Part shown: one piece after another, positions 30,894 to 38,474 of the stretch | Layout: each line of letters starts with the position of its first letter | How positions within the stretch are numbered: position 1 is the stretch's first letter | NCBI GenBank assembly: GCA_021739985.1 | Contig: JAIPAR010000006.1 | Span: forward strand, 1 to 38,474 | DNA from: Bacteroidales bacterium | GTDB taxonomy: Bacteria; Bacteroidota; Bacteroidia; Bacteroidales; M50B96 | DNA: 38,474 nucleotides | Direction of reading: 5' to 3' | The notes under the pieces: model-generated | Databases searched by the model: none | Seen by the model: only the letters and a program-made list of their open reading frames with translations | Told to the model about the DNA's origin: nothing | Position numbers and translations under genes: made by a program

Positions 30894-32003
30894 ATGGAAT
30901 CAAAACATTCAGGAATTAAGTTTTTGTTCTTGTACCCTTTTTACTGGTTGTATTCAACAGGAGTATTCATTCGTAATCGCTTGTATGATTATGGGATTTA
31001 TCCTTCGTATTCGTTTGATATCCCAATTATTAGCATAGGAAACATTACAGTTGGAGGAACGGGTAAAACACCTCATGTGGAGCATTTTGTTTCTGAATTG
31101 AATAAAGACATTCATGTGGCTGTTTTAAGTCGGGGATATAAACGAAAAACAAAAGGATATCGGCTGGTTTCTGAGACTGACACCTATCAAGAGGTTGGAG
31201 ATGAGCCTTTGCAAATCAAAAAAAAGTTTCCGAAGACTACCGTTTGTGTAGATAGCAATCGAAAACGTGCCATCGAACGATTGAGCAAATCGGTCTCACC
31301 GGTTCCCGATTTAATTCTTATGGATGATGGATTTCAACATCGAAGGGTTAAACCAACGTTTTCTGTACTGCTTATCGACTTTCATCGGCAATTACATGAA
31401 GACCACCTCTTACCAATTGGTTTATTAAGAGAACATGCTCATGAAACCCGACGAGCCTCCACGATAATAATTACCAATACTCCTGAAATTATTACTCCTA
31501 TTGACCGAAGACTGATTATAAAGAATTTAAACCTTTTCCCATATCAACAACTTTTCTTTACTTCTGTCCAATACCTGGAGCCCCGGGAGCTTATCTCTCA
31601 TGAAATATATACTTCCAAATTATTTAACTCCGAGACAGAGGACAAGCATATTCTTTTAGTGACAGGTATTGCGAATCCCTTCCAATACAAATCGTATTTA
31701 GCTTCTGAGCTTACAAAAAATATAATTAGTTATGATTTCCCCGATCATCATGCCTATACCTTAAAAGATTTGCAGAAAATCAGAGCGCAGTTTGAATCAA
31801 TTCCCGGCACAAACAAAATATTGATTACCACAGAGAAAGACGCTGTACGGCTTATTAATCATGCAAACCTGTCGATTCTTGAAGACTTGCCTGCATTTTA
31901 TATTCCAATAAGTATTAAGTTTGTCGATCAAGAACGAAAGTTAACCCGACAAATACTTGATTATGTTAGAAAGAATCAACGAAACAGCCAGTTATATAAG
32001 TAA
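30894..32003 (+). CDS. lpxK: Tetraacyldisaccharide 4'-kinase
   Basis: A 369-residue membrane-associated kinase adding the 4'-phosphate to the lipid A precursor. The N-terminal amphipathic and hydrophobic segment (IKFLFLYPFYWLYSTGVFIRNRLYD) anchors it. ISIGNITVGGTGKTP (residues 46-60) is the LpxK P-loop, followed by VAVLSRGYKRKTKGY, VGDEP and LMDDGFQHRRV, all typical of LpxK. It confirms a lipid A-producing Gram-negative. The 3' end overlaps the purine nucleoside phosphorylase start by 41 nt in another frame. Confidence 0.95.
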   Translation: MESKHSGIKFLFLYPFYWLYSTGVFIRNRLYDYGIYPSYSFDIPIISIGNITVGGTGKTPHVEHFVSELNKDIHVAVLSRGYKRKTKGYRLVSETDTYQEVGDEPLQIKKKFPKTTVCVDSNRKRAIERLSKSVSPVPDLILMDDGFQHRRVKPTFSVLLIDFHRQLHEDHLLPIGLLREHAHETRRASTIIITNTPEIITPIDRRLIIKNLNLFPYQQLFFTSVQYLEPRELISHEIYTSKLFNSETEDKHILLVTGIANPFQYKSYLASELTKNIISYDFPDHHAYTLKDLQKIRAQFESIPGTNKILITTEKDAVRLINHANLSILEDLPAFYIPISIKFVDQERKLTRQILDYVRKNQRNSQLYK

Positions 32004-32775
32004 ATACTTCTCCAAAGCACCTGAGATTGGTATCATTTTAGGTACCGGATTAGGTGGCTTGGTACGCGAAATTACTGTTGAAAAAGAAATTCCATATTCC
32101 GAATTACCTCATTTTCCTACCAGCTCAGTGGAAGGTCATGCCGGAAAATTAATTATTGGAACTTTAGCCGGGAAACCGGTGGTGGCTATGCAAGGTCGAA
32201 TACATTACTACGAAGGGTGGTCCATGAAGGATGTAACCTATCCTATCCGGGTGATGAAATTTCTGGGAATTAAGTTGCTGGTATTATCCAATGCAGCCGG
32301 CGGGTTAAATCCTGATTACAAAGTCGGCGATATCATGATGATTCGCGACCACATCAATCTATTTCCGGAACATCCTTTACGGGGCGAAAATGATAATAGT
32401 CTGGGGCCACGATTCCCGGATATGAGTGAAGTGTATCAAGAAACTTTCAGAACCCTTGCTCAACAGATTGCAAAGGTAAATGATATTAAATTGCATGAAG
32501 GAGTTTATGCCGGCGTATCCGGGCCTACCTTTGAAACACCTGCGGAGTATCATTGGTTACGGGTAATTGGTGGAGATGCTGTTGGCATGTCAACCGTTCC
32601 GGAAGCTATTGTAGCTGCCCACATGCGTTTGAATTTGCTGGCTTTTTCAATCATTACGGATATGGGAATTGTTGGTCAAATCGAAAAAGTGAGCCACGAG
32701 GAAGTTCAACGGGCGGCGATGGCTACTGAGCCTATCCTAACAAAAATCTTAAAGCAAATCATTACAGCGATTTAA
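31963..32775 (+). CDS. punA: Purine nucleoside phosphorylase (trimeric type)
   Basis: A 270-residue phosphorylase that cleaves inosine and guanosine to base and (deoxy)ribose 1-phosphate in purine salvage. IGIILGTGLGGL (phosphate loop), VEGHAGKLIIG, MQGRIHYYEGW, LVLSNAAGGLNP, GVYAGVSGPTFETPAEY and VGMSTVPEAIVA are the trimeric PNP signature; IITDMG holds a late conserved block. ATG 31963 (MLERINETA) is the standard family start, even though it lies 41 nt inside lpxK; TTG 31957 in frame is less likely. A terminator follows. Confidence 0.95.
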   Translation: MLERINETASYISKYFSKAPEIGIILGTGLGGLVREITVEKEIPYSELPHFPTSSVEGHAGKLIIGTLAGKPVVAMQGRIHYYEGWSMKDVTYPIRVMKFLGIKLLVLSNAAGGLNPDYKVGDIMMIRDHINLFPEHPLRGENDNSLGPRFPDMSEVYQETFRTLAQQIAKVNDIKLHEGVYAGVSGPTFETPAEYHWLRVIGGDAVGMSTVPEAIVAAHMRLNLLAFSIITDMGIVGQIEKVSHEEVQRAAMATEPILTKILKQIITAI

Positions 32776-32784
32776 CTGAAGGAC

Positions 32785-32814
32785 AAAAAAAAGAGGCATT
32801 CGCCTCTTTTTTTT
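32785..32814. terminator. Bidirectional rho-independent terminator
   Basis: GAGGC (32793-32797) and GCCTC (32802-32806) around ATTC are flanked by A8 and T8, giving a U-tract on both strands. It separates the PNP gene (+) from the DPP7 gene (-) and touches the DPP7 stop codon. Confidence 0.92.
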
Positions 32815-34978
32815 ATTCGATAAGTGTCATTTCGTTGACTAAATGACCAGCTCCTGCTAGTTTATCAATCACCCATAGGGTATAGCGAATATCGAGATTG
32901 ATGCATTTTTGGAGTTCCGGCTCAAAAGCGATGTCACCACTCATGGATTCCCAGTTGCCATCGAATGCAGTACCAATCAGTTCCCCTTTGGCATTAAATA
33001 CACCGGAACCTGAATTTCCACCCGTGATATCATTATTCGTGGTAAAATTCACCCGAAGGTCGCCGCTCTTATCAGCATATTTTCCAAAATCTTTTGCAAG
33101 GACAAGTTGTTTCAGTTTGGCATCTACGATAAACTCATCATTCGTAGGGTCTTCTTTTTCCAGAATTCCATTTATCGTTGTGAAATAGTTGTAACGAACA
33201 GCATCGGCTGGTGAATAATCGCCCACATATCCGTAGGTAAATCGAGGAGTTGAGTTTGCATCCGGGTAAGTTACCTGGTTCTTTTTAAATTCCAGACTGG
33301 CTGCCACAAATAGCCTGCGTCCTGTATTTAAATCCTGATTGATAGGACCTAAGCCCTTTTGCAGTTCGGTATGTTTATCAATAGAAGCCTGGAACAGTAA
33401 AACTGCCGGGTCTTTCTTTAAAGCTTTCAAGGATGGATTATCCAGGAATGCGAGGTATTTCTCCTTGCTGACAACGATGGAAGAAGCAAAAAACTTAGCT
33501 GCATAGGATTTAAAATCTCCTTTGAATTTTTTGTTTAAGGCAATTAATAGTTCCGGCTGATGTTCAACAGGAACATTGGAAGTGAAAAGTTGGAGAATTT
33601 GCCACATCATTTCCTGATCAAGGGTGGCATTGTAATCTTTGTAAAACGCCTCGGCCGAAGCTTTTAACTGTTCGGTAACTTTTCTGATAGCTTCCGGGTC
33701 TGCTTTTTCAGCTTCCAGGAGGGGTATCAGGTTGCGAACCATTCCGGCCGGCTGCGTGAGAGCCTCAATCCCAAATAAACCTTCTCCATAATACTGCGTT
33801 GTCTTGGCTAAGGATTGTTTCTTGGCATACGAATCTGCAATCAACTGAATGGCATTTCCCCAGATCGCTTTTCGTTTAACATCCTTATTAATCCAGGCAG
33901 CCAGTTCATTCTCAAAAGTCTTTTTCTTTTCATATACATTCAGAGCCTTTAATCCTCTGGACTGACCGATAAAATACTTCCAATAGTTTGATACACGGGC
34001 ATATTTCGATGCATACTGAATCCGAACCATATCGCTCTGATCCATGTATTTATCCATTACTTCCAGCTTTTTGCCACGACATTCAATGCGCACCGGATAC
34101 ACATGATCAAGGTTCTCCTGAATTCCGTAAGAAGTTAAATATCGGTCGGTTGAACCTGGAAATCCTATCACAAAAGCAGGATCATTTTTTTCATATCCTT
34201 TTAAAGATACCGGGAAATGATGAGCCGGTTTGTAAGGTACATTATCAGCTGAATATTCAGCCGGTTTTCCTTCTTTATCAGCATAAATCCGAAACATGGA
34301 GAAGTCGCCGGTGTGACGGGGCCACATCCAATTGTCTGTGTCTCCACCGAATTTTCCAACGGAGGATGGAGGTGCTCCTACCAAACGTACATCTTTAAAT
34401 GTTTGATAAATGAAGGCGATAAATTGATTGCCTTCATACATGTGCTTTACAATAGCACCAAATCCGCTTTCTTCCTGAATTTTTGAAACGATAGTTTTTG
34501 AAAGTTCTGCAATTTTTTTCTCGCGGTCAGCATAAGTCATTTCAGCGTTTAATTCAGCATTCACTTGAGCGGTTACATCCCGCATTTCAACTAAAATGCT
34601 GACTGTCAGGCCTGGATTGACTAGTTCTTCCTCTTTACTCATCGCCCAAAAACCATTTGTTAGATAGTCGTGCTCAGGACTGCTGTGCGCCTGAATCTGA
34701 CCATAGCCACAATGGTGGTTTGTTAGGAAAAGTCCTTCAGACGAAATGATTTCACCGGAGCAGAAAAAGCGGAAAGGATTTGTGGTGCTGCCAAGTCCAA
34801 CGATTCCATCTTTAAAACTGGAATGATTGATGGAATAGATGTCTTCAGCACTTACCTGAAAACCTTTTTCGCTCAAAGTAAGTTGATTCAGCTTATTAAG
34901 CAGCCACATTCCTTCATCTGCGATTGCAGCGAAGTTAACGACTGATAAAAGCATCCATACAAGAATGAGTTTTTTCAT
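32813..34978 (-). CDS. S46 dipeptidyl peptidase, DPP7-type
   Basis: A 721-residue periplasmic serine dipeptidyl peptidase with signal peptide (KKLILVWMLLSVVNFAAIA). The chymotrypsin-like triad is visible: His89 in TNHHCGYG, Asp225 in RHTGDF and Ser656 in GGNSGSG. In S46 enzymes a residue 18 positions after the serine sets specificity: Arg in DPP11 (acidic P1) and Gly in DPP7 (hydrophobic P1). Here it is Gly674 in FDGNWE, so DPP7-type specificity is expected. It would release dipeptides from imported oligopeptides in an amino-acid-fermenting or protein-degrading lifestyle. It lies 11 nt after the CvpA gene on the same strand. Confidence 0.93.
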   Translation of the reverse strand: MKKLILVWMLLSVVNFAAIADEGMWLLNKLNQLTLSEKGFQVSAEDIYSINHSSFKDGIVGLGSTTNPFRFFCSGEIISSEGLFLTNHHCGYGQIQAHSSPEHDYLTNGFWAMSKEEELVNPGLTVSILVEMRDVTAQVNAELNAEMTYADREKKIAELSKTIVSKIQEESGFGAIVKHMYEGNQFIAFIYQTFKDVRLVGAPPSSVGKFGGDTDNWMWPRHTGDFSMFRIYADKEGKPAEYSADNVPYKPAHHFPVSLKGYEKNDPAFVIGFPGSTDRYLTSYGIQENLDHVYPVRIECRGKKLEVMDKYMDQSDMVRIQYASKYARVSNYWKYFIGQSRGLKALNVYEKKKTFENELAAWINKDVKRKAIWGNAIQLIADSYAKKQSLAKTTQYYGEGLFGIEALTQPAGMVRNLIPLLEAEKADPEAIRKVTEQLKASAEAFYKDYNATLDQEMMWQILQLFTSNVPVEHQPELLIALNKKFKGDFKSYAAKFFASSIVVSKEKYLAFLDNPSLKALKKDPAVLLFQASIDKHTELQKGLGPINQDLNTGRRLFVAASLEFKKNQVTYPDANSTPRFTYGYVGDYSPADAVRYNYFTTINGILEKEDPTNDEFIVDAKLKQLVLAKDFGKYADKSGDLRVNFTTNNDITGGNSGSGVFNAKGELIGTAFDGNWESMSGDIAFEPELQKCINLDIRYTLWVIDKLAGAGHLVNEMTLIE

Positions 34979-34989
34979 AAGGATTATAT

Positions 34990-35541
34990 TTATTTATTTG
35001 GTTGATTGGTAGTTGTTTGTGCTTGTTCTTCTTTATTGGCTGATTTAATCAGTTTGTCAAGATTTAGATATGGAAAAATCGCCGGTGCCACATAGCTCAC
35101 AGGTTTGTATAAAAACGACTCTTCCTGTTGTTGCTGATTTATCATTTTTCCTTCCTTGTCATACGTTTTTATCATTAATAAAATGACGGATAAGATGAAA
35201 ATCATTTTAATTAATGAAAAGATTAAACCCAGTATTCGGTTTAAAACCCCAAGTGCGGCGGCATCAACAATTTTAGTGATAAGCTTGGCAATCAGATAGA
35301 CTATAATCAGGATTAAAATGAATGTTATCAGGAAACTGAGTAATCCGATATAAGCACTCTCCACTTTCATCCGACTTTCCATAAAGTCGGCGGTTAAATC
35401 GGAGAGTTGATAAGCTCCCCAAATTCCCAGAAAAAGTGATACAAGTCCGGCAAATTCAATGATGAAGCCGTTTTTTAGTCCCTTATAAATGGCGTAGGCT
35501 AAAGGAACCAGGATGATGATGTCGATGAAGTTCCAGGTCAT
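34990..35541 (-). CDS. CvpA-family membrane protein
   Basis: A 183-residue inner-membrane protein with four hydrophobic helices: IDIIILVPLAYAIYKGLKNG, IIEFAGLVSLFLGIWGAY, YIGLLSFLITFILILIIVYL and IFSLIKMIFILSVILLMI. The order and the (Y)KGLKNGF motif match CvpA (colicin V production) proteins, whose molecular role is unclear but linked to envelope homeostasis. A Gln/Thr-rich tail follows. ATG 35541 (MTWNFIDII) was preferred over ATG 35586, which would overlap ubiE. It lies 16 nt after ubiE. Confidence 0.85.
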   Translation of the reverse strand: MTWNFIDIIILVPLAYAIYKGLKNGFIIEFAGLVSLFLGIWGAYQLSDLTADFMESRMKVESAYIGLLSFLITFILILIIVYLIAKLITKIVDAAALGVLNRILGLIFSLIKMIFILSVILLMIKTYDKEGKMINQQQQEESFLYKPVSYVAPAIFPYLNLDKLIKSANKEEQAQTTTNQPNK

Positions 35542-35557
35542 AGTTTTGTGTGCTATG

Positions 35558-36277
35558 TTATTTTTCAACGGTATAAATGGAGGCAATACCCATGGTTAAG
35601 GGATATTGTTTCGGATTTTTATAGCCGGTTTTTTCAAGTATCGTAAGAAACGCTTTTCCGGATGGGAATTCATTGACGGATTCCGGAAGATAGGAGTAAG
35701 CGGAATTGTCTTTACTGAATAATCTACCAATAAAAGGAAGAATACGCAAGAAATAAAATTGATAAAGTTGTTTAACAGGAAAGCGTTGAGGCTGGCTAAA
35801 TTCCAGAATAACACATTTCCCGCCGGGTTTAAGGACACGCCCCATTTCGCGGAGCCCAATTTCCAGGTGCTCGAAGTTCCGAACACCAAATGCTACCATC
35901 ACAGCATCAAATTGACCATCCACAAAAGGAAGATTTTCTGAGTCCCCTTCGATGAGCGTAATTTGTTTTTCATAACCCAGCTTTGCTATTTTTTCACGCC
36001 CAATGTTGAGCATTCCGGTCGATATATCAACACCGGTTATTGCTGTTGGTTGAAGAGCCAATGCAGCAATCGCTAAATCACCGGTTCCGGTTGCAACATC
36101 CAGAATCTGCTGCGGCTTGCCCGGAGCGAGTAATCGGATAACTTTTTTTCTCCAGCGCTTATCAATGCCTGCGGATAGAAAATGATTCAGGAAATCGTAG
36201 CGATGTGCTATATTATTGAACATCCCGGCAATTTGCTCTTTCTTGCTGTTTTCCTGATTCTTATAGGGAATTGCCAT
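35558..36277 (-). CDS. ubiE: Demethylmenaquinone methyltransferase
   Basis: A 239-residue SAM-dependent methyltransferase that makes menaquinone from demethylmenaquinone (UbiE/MenG). MFNNIAHRYDFLNHFLSAGIDKRWRKK is the classical UbiE signature, followed by the SAM motif LDVATGTGDLAI, GVDIS, GDSENLPF and VAFGVRNFE, then VILEFSQP. Bacteroidota rely on menaquinone, so the MenG role is expected. It starts 2 nt after the stop of the preceding putative outer-membrane gene and lies 16 nt before cvpA, in a four-gene run. Confidence 0.93.
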   Translation of the reverse strand: MAIPYKNQENSKKEQIAGMFNNIAHRYDFLNHFLSAGIDKRWRKKVIRLLAPGKPQQILDVATGTGDLAIAALALQPTAITGVDISTGMLNIGREKIAKLGYEKQITLIEGDSENLPFVDGQFDAVMVAFGVRNFEHLEIGLREMGRVLKPGGKCVILEFSQPQRFPVKQLYQFYFLRILPFIGRLFSKDNSAYSYLPESVNEFPSGKAFLTILEKTGYKNPKQYPLTMGIASIYTVEK

Positions 36278-36279
36278 AA

Positions 36280-37143
36280 TTAAAACATTTTTTTTCCGAA
36301 CAGTCCATATTGGATTTTATCCCGATGGAAAGTCCATTGTAAATCGACGATTGGTGTTGCAAAGAAAACACTTCTGTTGGGAGTTTGAGCATACGAAATA
36401 TGATATCCAACCAGGAGATGAAAAAAACGACCCTTGTATAGATGAACTCCACCTTTATGCTCAATTGCCCAGGTTTGATTGGGTAAATAGATGAAATTCA
36501 AATCAGTAGTCATATCTGTTCGAACACCCAGCCGGGCATCAAATCCAAGTCCGGCAAGCAAACTCAGACCATCATTCAGAAAATAAGTACGTTGGAATAC
36601 TACCCCTTCTTCAATCAGCGGAAAAGGAATGGTATCAAAGACATGACCGGACTGAACGCCAAGTGTAAGTGTAAGAATTCGTTGATAACCCGTAAATCGG
36701 TTCGACTGATTAAATTCTTCGCTGGTAAAAGCAGGGCATTTACTCTCACCCCAGCCATAACTAAGCAGAAGATTCGCACCATATCCGATGGTCTGCGGAA
36801 CTTCTGCTTCAGAAGGATAGGACTCAAATCGGGGTAATTGGGAGATATTCTTGAGTAAAAAGCTTGGATACCAGGTTTTAACTTCTGAGGCAATAGCAAT
36901 ATGCTTTGATTTCAACCAGTTATTCTTCCAGGCCAGATTTGGATAAACAAGAAAGGCAGGCAGCATGGCAGAAAATTCGGTTTTCCCGGTTAAGGCATAT
37001 GCCGATGGATGGAAAATAGCCAGATGAAAGTCCTTTTTATTCATGGTGAAAGCCGTGCCTTGCGTCAGTAATTGACGCTGAGCAACCCCTTGCTCGACAC
37101 AGAATGACAGATAAACAAATATTAAAAGAAATATATAACGCAT
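36280..37143 (-). CDS. Putative outer-membrane protein, unknown
   Basis: A 287-residue exported protein with signal peptide (YIFLLIFVYLSFCVEQGVAQ). The body has alternating beta-strand character (FHLAIFHPSAYALTG, GANLLLSYGWG, SLLAGLGFDARLGV, FFHLLVGYHISYAQ) and ends in an aromatic residue after basic ones, consistent with a small outer-membrane barrel. No family was recognised. It heads the minus-strand run leading to ubiE, with a 2-nt gap. A -7 box lies 17 nt upstream of ATG 37143. Confidence 0.7.
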   Translation of the reverse strand: MRYIFLLIFVYLSFCVEQGVAQRQLLTQGTAFTMNKKDFHLAIFHPSAYALTGKTEFSAMLPAFLVYPNLAWKNNWLKSKHIAIASEVKTWYPSFLLKNISQLPRFESYPSEAEVPQTIGYGANLLLSYGWGESKCPAFTSEEFNQSNRFTGYQRILTLTLGVQSGHVFDTIPFPLIEEGVVFQRTYFLNDGLSLLAGLGFDARLGVRTDMTTDLNFIYLPNQTWAIEHKGGVHLYKGRFFHLLVGYHISYAQTPNRSVFFATPIVDLQWTFHRDKIQYGLFGKKMF

Positions 37144-37160
37144 GGCAAATAATTATGCCT

Positions 37161-37168
37161 CAAAAATA
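37161..37168 (-). promoter_or_regulatory. -7 element upstream of the outer-membrane protein-ubiE-cvpA-dpp7 run
   Basis: TATTTTTG on the minus strand fits TAnnTTTG, is identical to the tRNA-Arg -7 box and ends 17 nt before ATG 37143. No TTTG was found at the -33 distance. A plus-strand TAGTTTTG (37179-37186) in the same divergent region may serve the opposite gene. Confidence 0.45.
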
Positions 37169-37316
37169 GGGAAATGATTAGTTTTGGGTCTTAGTTTGTC
37201 GAATAAAATAAATGGATGAATTGTTCAGTCCTAAATGCTTACTCAAATCGATAATGATAAGCTGGACTAGCCTGGAAGAGACAAACCAACATATAATGAA
37301 TTTAGAGTATCAAAAG

Positions 37317-38243
37317 ATGAAATTGATTGTTTTGTTTAGTGTGATGATATCGCTGCCTTTTTTATGCATCGGACAAGATTCGCTGCAGGTAGATTTCTTT
37401 ACCGTCCCGGTCAGTTCAGGCGGATTGGCCGATGGTCAAATTGATTTGCGCATCAAGGCGGGAATTCCACCTTACACGATTTATTGGAGTACCGGGGTTC
37501 ATCAGGAGAACCAAACAGGGCTTGCGGCCGGCGTTTATCAATGCACCATTACAGATGGACAGCAAGTCCCCCATCTCCTGGCTACTGAAGTGCATCAGCC
37601 GGGAGCGTTTACATGGACTTATACCAACACAGGAGATAATCATACGATTTTAATTCCGGAAGGATCCATTCAACATATTCAGGTGGAGGATGGAGATTAC
37701 ATTGGTGTCTTTTATAAATTGAATAATTCCTACCAATGTGGAGGATACCTGGAGATTGCAGGAACCGGGAATCAAGCTGTAACAGCTTGGGGCGATAATT
37801 CTCTGTCCGCCGAAAAGGATGGATTTTCATACGGGGAGCCATTTGTATTCGCCTGGTATGATTTATCATCCCAACGTATGTATTATTTGCAGTCCGATTT
37901 TTCACTAGAAGGATTTGCCAATAAAGGGTATTATGCTTCCAATGGAATTTCCGGATTGTCTCAATTAGGGAATATCAGCAACGAACTCGCTATAGAAACC
38001 GTATTTCAACAGATTCCGGCGCTATATCCAAATCCATGCCTGGGCATTGTCAATATACGTTTGGATGTGCCGCCATCTCAACCTGTAGAACTTAATTTAT
38101 ACGACAATTTTGGGCGATTAGTTTTTTGTGAAATTGTTGATAATCAAACGCATACATTAAATGTTTCAATGCTGCCGGCAGGGGTCTATTTATTGCAGAT
38201 TGCCACCGAAAAAGCCCAACAACTTATCATTATGCCTGATTAG
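37317..38243 (+). CDS. T9SS-secreted protein with a SprB repeat
   Basis: A 308-residue exported protein. ATG 37317 gives a clean signal peptide (KLIVLFSVMISLPFLCIGQ). The frame is open back to 37212, with another ATG at 37296, but those extensions are not signal-like. A single SprB-type repeat follows (GGLADGQIDLRI, GIPPYTIYWSTG, GLAAGVYQCTITDG). A middle domain, residues about 95-215, has DGDYIGVFYKL and AWGDNSLSAEKDGF, a pattern seen in other Bacteroidota secreted proteins but without a function I can name. The tail is a T9SS type A sorting signal (LYPNPCLGIVNIRLDV, LYDNFGRLVF, LPAGVYLLQI). Its stop abuts the convergent symporter stop. Confidence 0.83.
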   Translation: MKLIVLFSVMISLPFLCIGQDSLQVDFFTVPVSSGGLADGQIDLRIKAGIPPYTIYWSTGVHQENQTGLAAGVYQCTITDGQQVPHLLATEVHQPGAFTWTYTNTGDNHTILIPEGSIQHIQVEDGDYIGVFYKLNNSYQCGGYLEIAGTGNQAVTAWGDNSLSAEKDGFSYGEPFVFAWYDLSSQRMYYLQSDFSLEGFANKGYYASNGISGLSQLGNISNELAIETVFQQIPALYPNPCLGIVNIRLDVPPSQPVELNLYDNFGRLVFCEIVDNQTHTLNVSMLPAGVYLLQIATEKAQQLIIMPD

Positions 38244-38474
38244 TTACATGGCCCATTCCGGGAAAATTGCCGGATTGATATCAAAAACATACGTTCCCCA
38301 GTAATATACGCCGAGTGTGGTAATAAAGGCTGTAATTAGATTGAGTATCAAGCCGGTCAATGCCATATCTTTGATACGCAAATGGCCGGAAGAGAATACA
38401 ATGGCATTGGGTGGCGTTGCAACGGGAAGCATGAAAGCCAACGATGCGGCAAATGTGGCCGGAAGCATTAATAA
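38244..38474 (-). CDS. DASS-family sodium/anion symporter, C-terminal part
   Basis: The last 76 codons of a membrane transporter; the frame runs out of the window at 38474. LPATFAASLAFMLPVATPPNAIVF is the C-terminal signature of divalent anion:sodium symporters (SLC13/DASS, carrying dicarboxylates, citrate or sulfate), and ITAFITTLGVYYWG is the last transmembrane helix. The substrate cannot be told from this part. The ATG at 38468 is internal. Confidence 0.88.
   Translation of the reverse strand, partial: LLMLPATFAASLAFMLPVATPPNAIVFSSGHLRIKDMALTGLILNLITAFITTLGVYYWGTYVFDINPAIFPEWAM

Noticed and set aside
1-38474. CRISPR array, insertion sequence, prophage or riboswitch
   Set aside because: No regularly spaced repeats, transposase or phage genes, or recognisable riboswitch cores were found on either strand by reading.

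Overview
The window reads as a chromosomal segment of a Bacteroidota bacterium, probably an uncultured member of class Bacteroidia or a relative. Four secreted proteins carry type IX secretion (T9SS) C-terminal sorting tails, and there are a GH92 glycosidase, an S46 dipeptidyl peptidase, HU/CCDC81-SPOR and TonB-family proteins typical of the phylum. Several genes have the phylum's -7 promoter element (TAnnTTTG) instead of a clear Shine-Dalgarno site. The genus cannot be fixed from sequence reading alone.

Layout. 1-2.3 kb: the 3' end of rnhB, a parDE toxin-antitoxin pair with a near-perfect promoter, a tRNA-Arg(CCG) and a NERD-domain coiled-coil protein; this small accessory patch surrounds the tRNA. 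2.4-7.7 kb (+): a 2-Cys peroxiredoxin, an S41 C-terminal processing protease, a DUF1801 protein and an ABC-F ATPase. 7.7-10.9 kb (-): a YD-like repeat T9SS protein, a possibly frameshifted small lipoprotein, an ArsM-like methyltransferase and a thioredoxin-type ArsC. 10.9-15.8 kb (-): a compact four-gene unit that opens with one ORF joining an ECF sigma factor to a membrane-anchored, anti-sigma-like C-terminus, followed by an outer-membrane barrel protein and two T9SS surface proteins, and closed by a strong terminator.

15.9-25.9 kb: a GH92 lipoprotein (+) converges on a tightly packed minus-strand run of eight genes: glutamine amidotransferase, aroB, aroD, aroA, aroC, DUF2797, a Kelch lipoprotein and DUF1207. 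The first five supply most of the shikimate pathway to chorismate and a branch-point subunit; aroE, aroK and the first aldolase are elsewhere. 26-28.8 kb (+): two tandem TonB-family proteins, a terminator and hflX. 28.9-30.7 kb (-): a lipoprotein overlapping an HU/SPOR envelope protein. 30.9-32.8 kb (+): lpxK overlapping a purine nucleoside phosphorylase, ended by a bidirectional terminator. 32.8-37.1 kb (-): a putative outer-membrane protein, ubiE/menG, a CvpA-family protein and a DPP7-type peptidase. 37.3-38.5 kb: a SprB-repeat T9SS protein converging on the 3' end of a DASS-family anion symporter cut by the window edge.

The most interesting points are the sigma/membrane-protein fusion and its surface-protein operon (14.6-15.8 kb), the ArsM-like enzyme lacking both usual arsenic-binding cysteines, two cases where a terminator-like hairpin lies inside the 3' end of a convergent gene, and a recurring promoter geometry with a -7 box 15-19 nt ahead of the start codon. 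No CRISPR array, insertion sequence, prophage or rRNA was seen.
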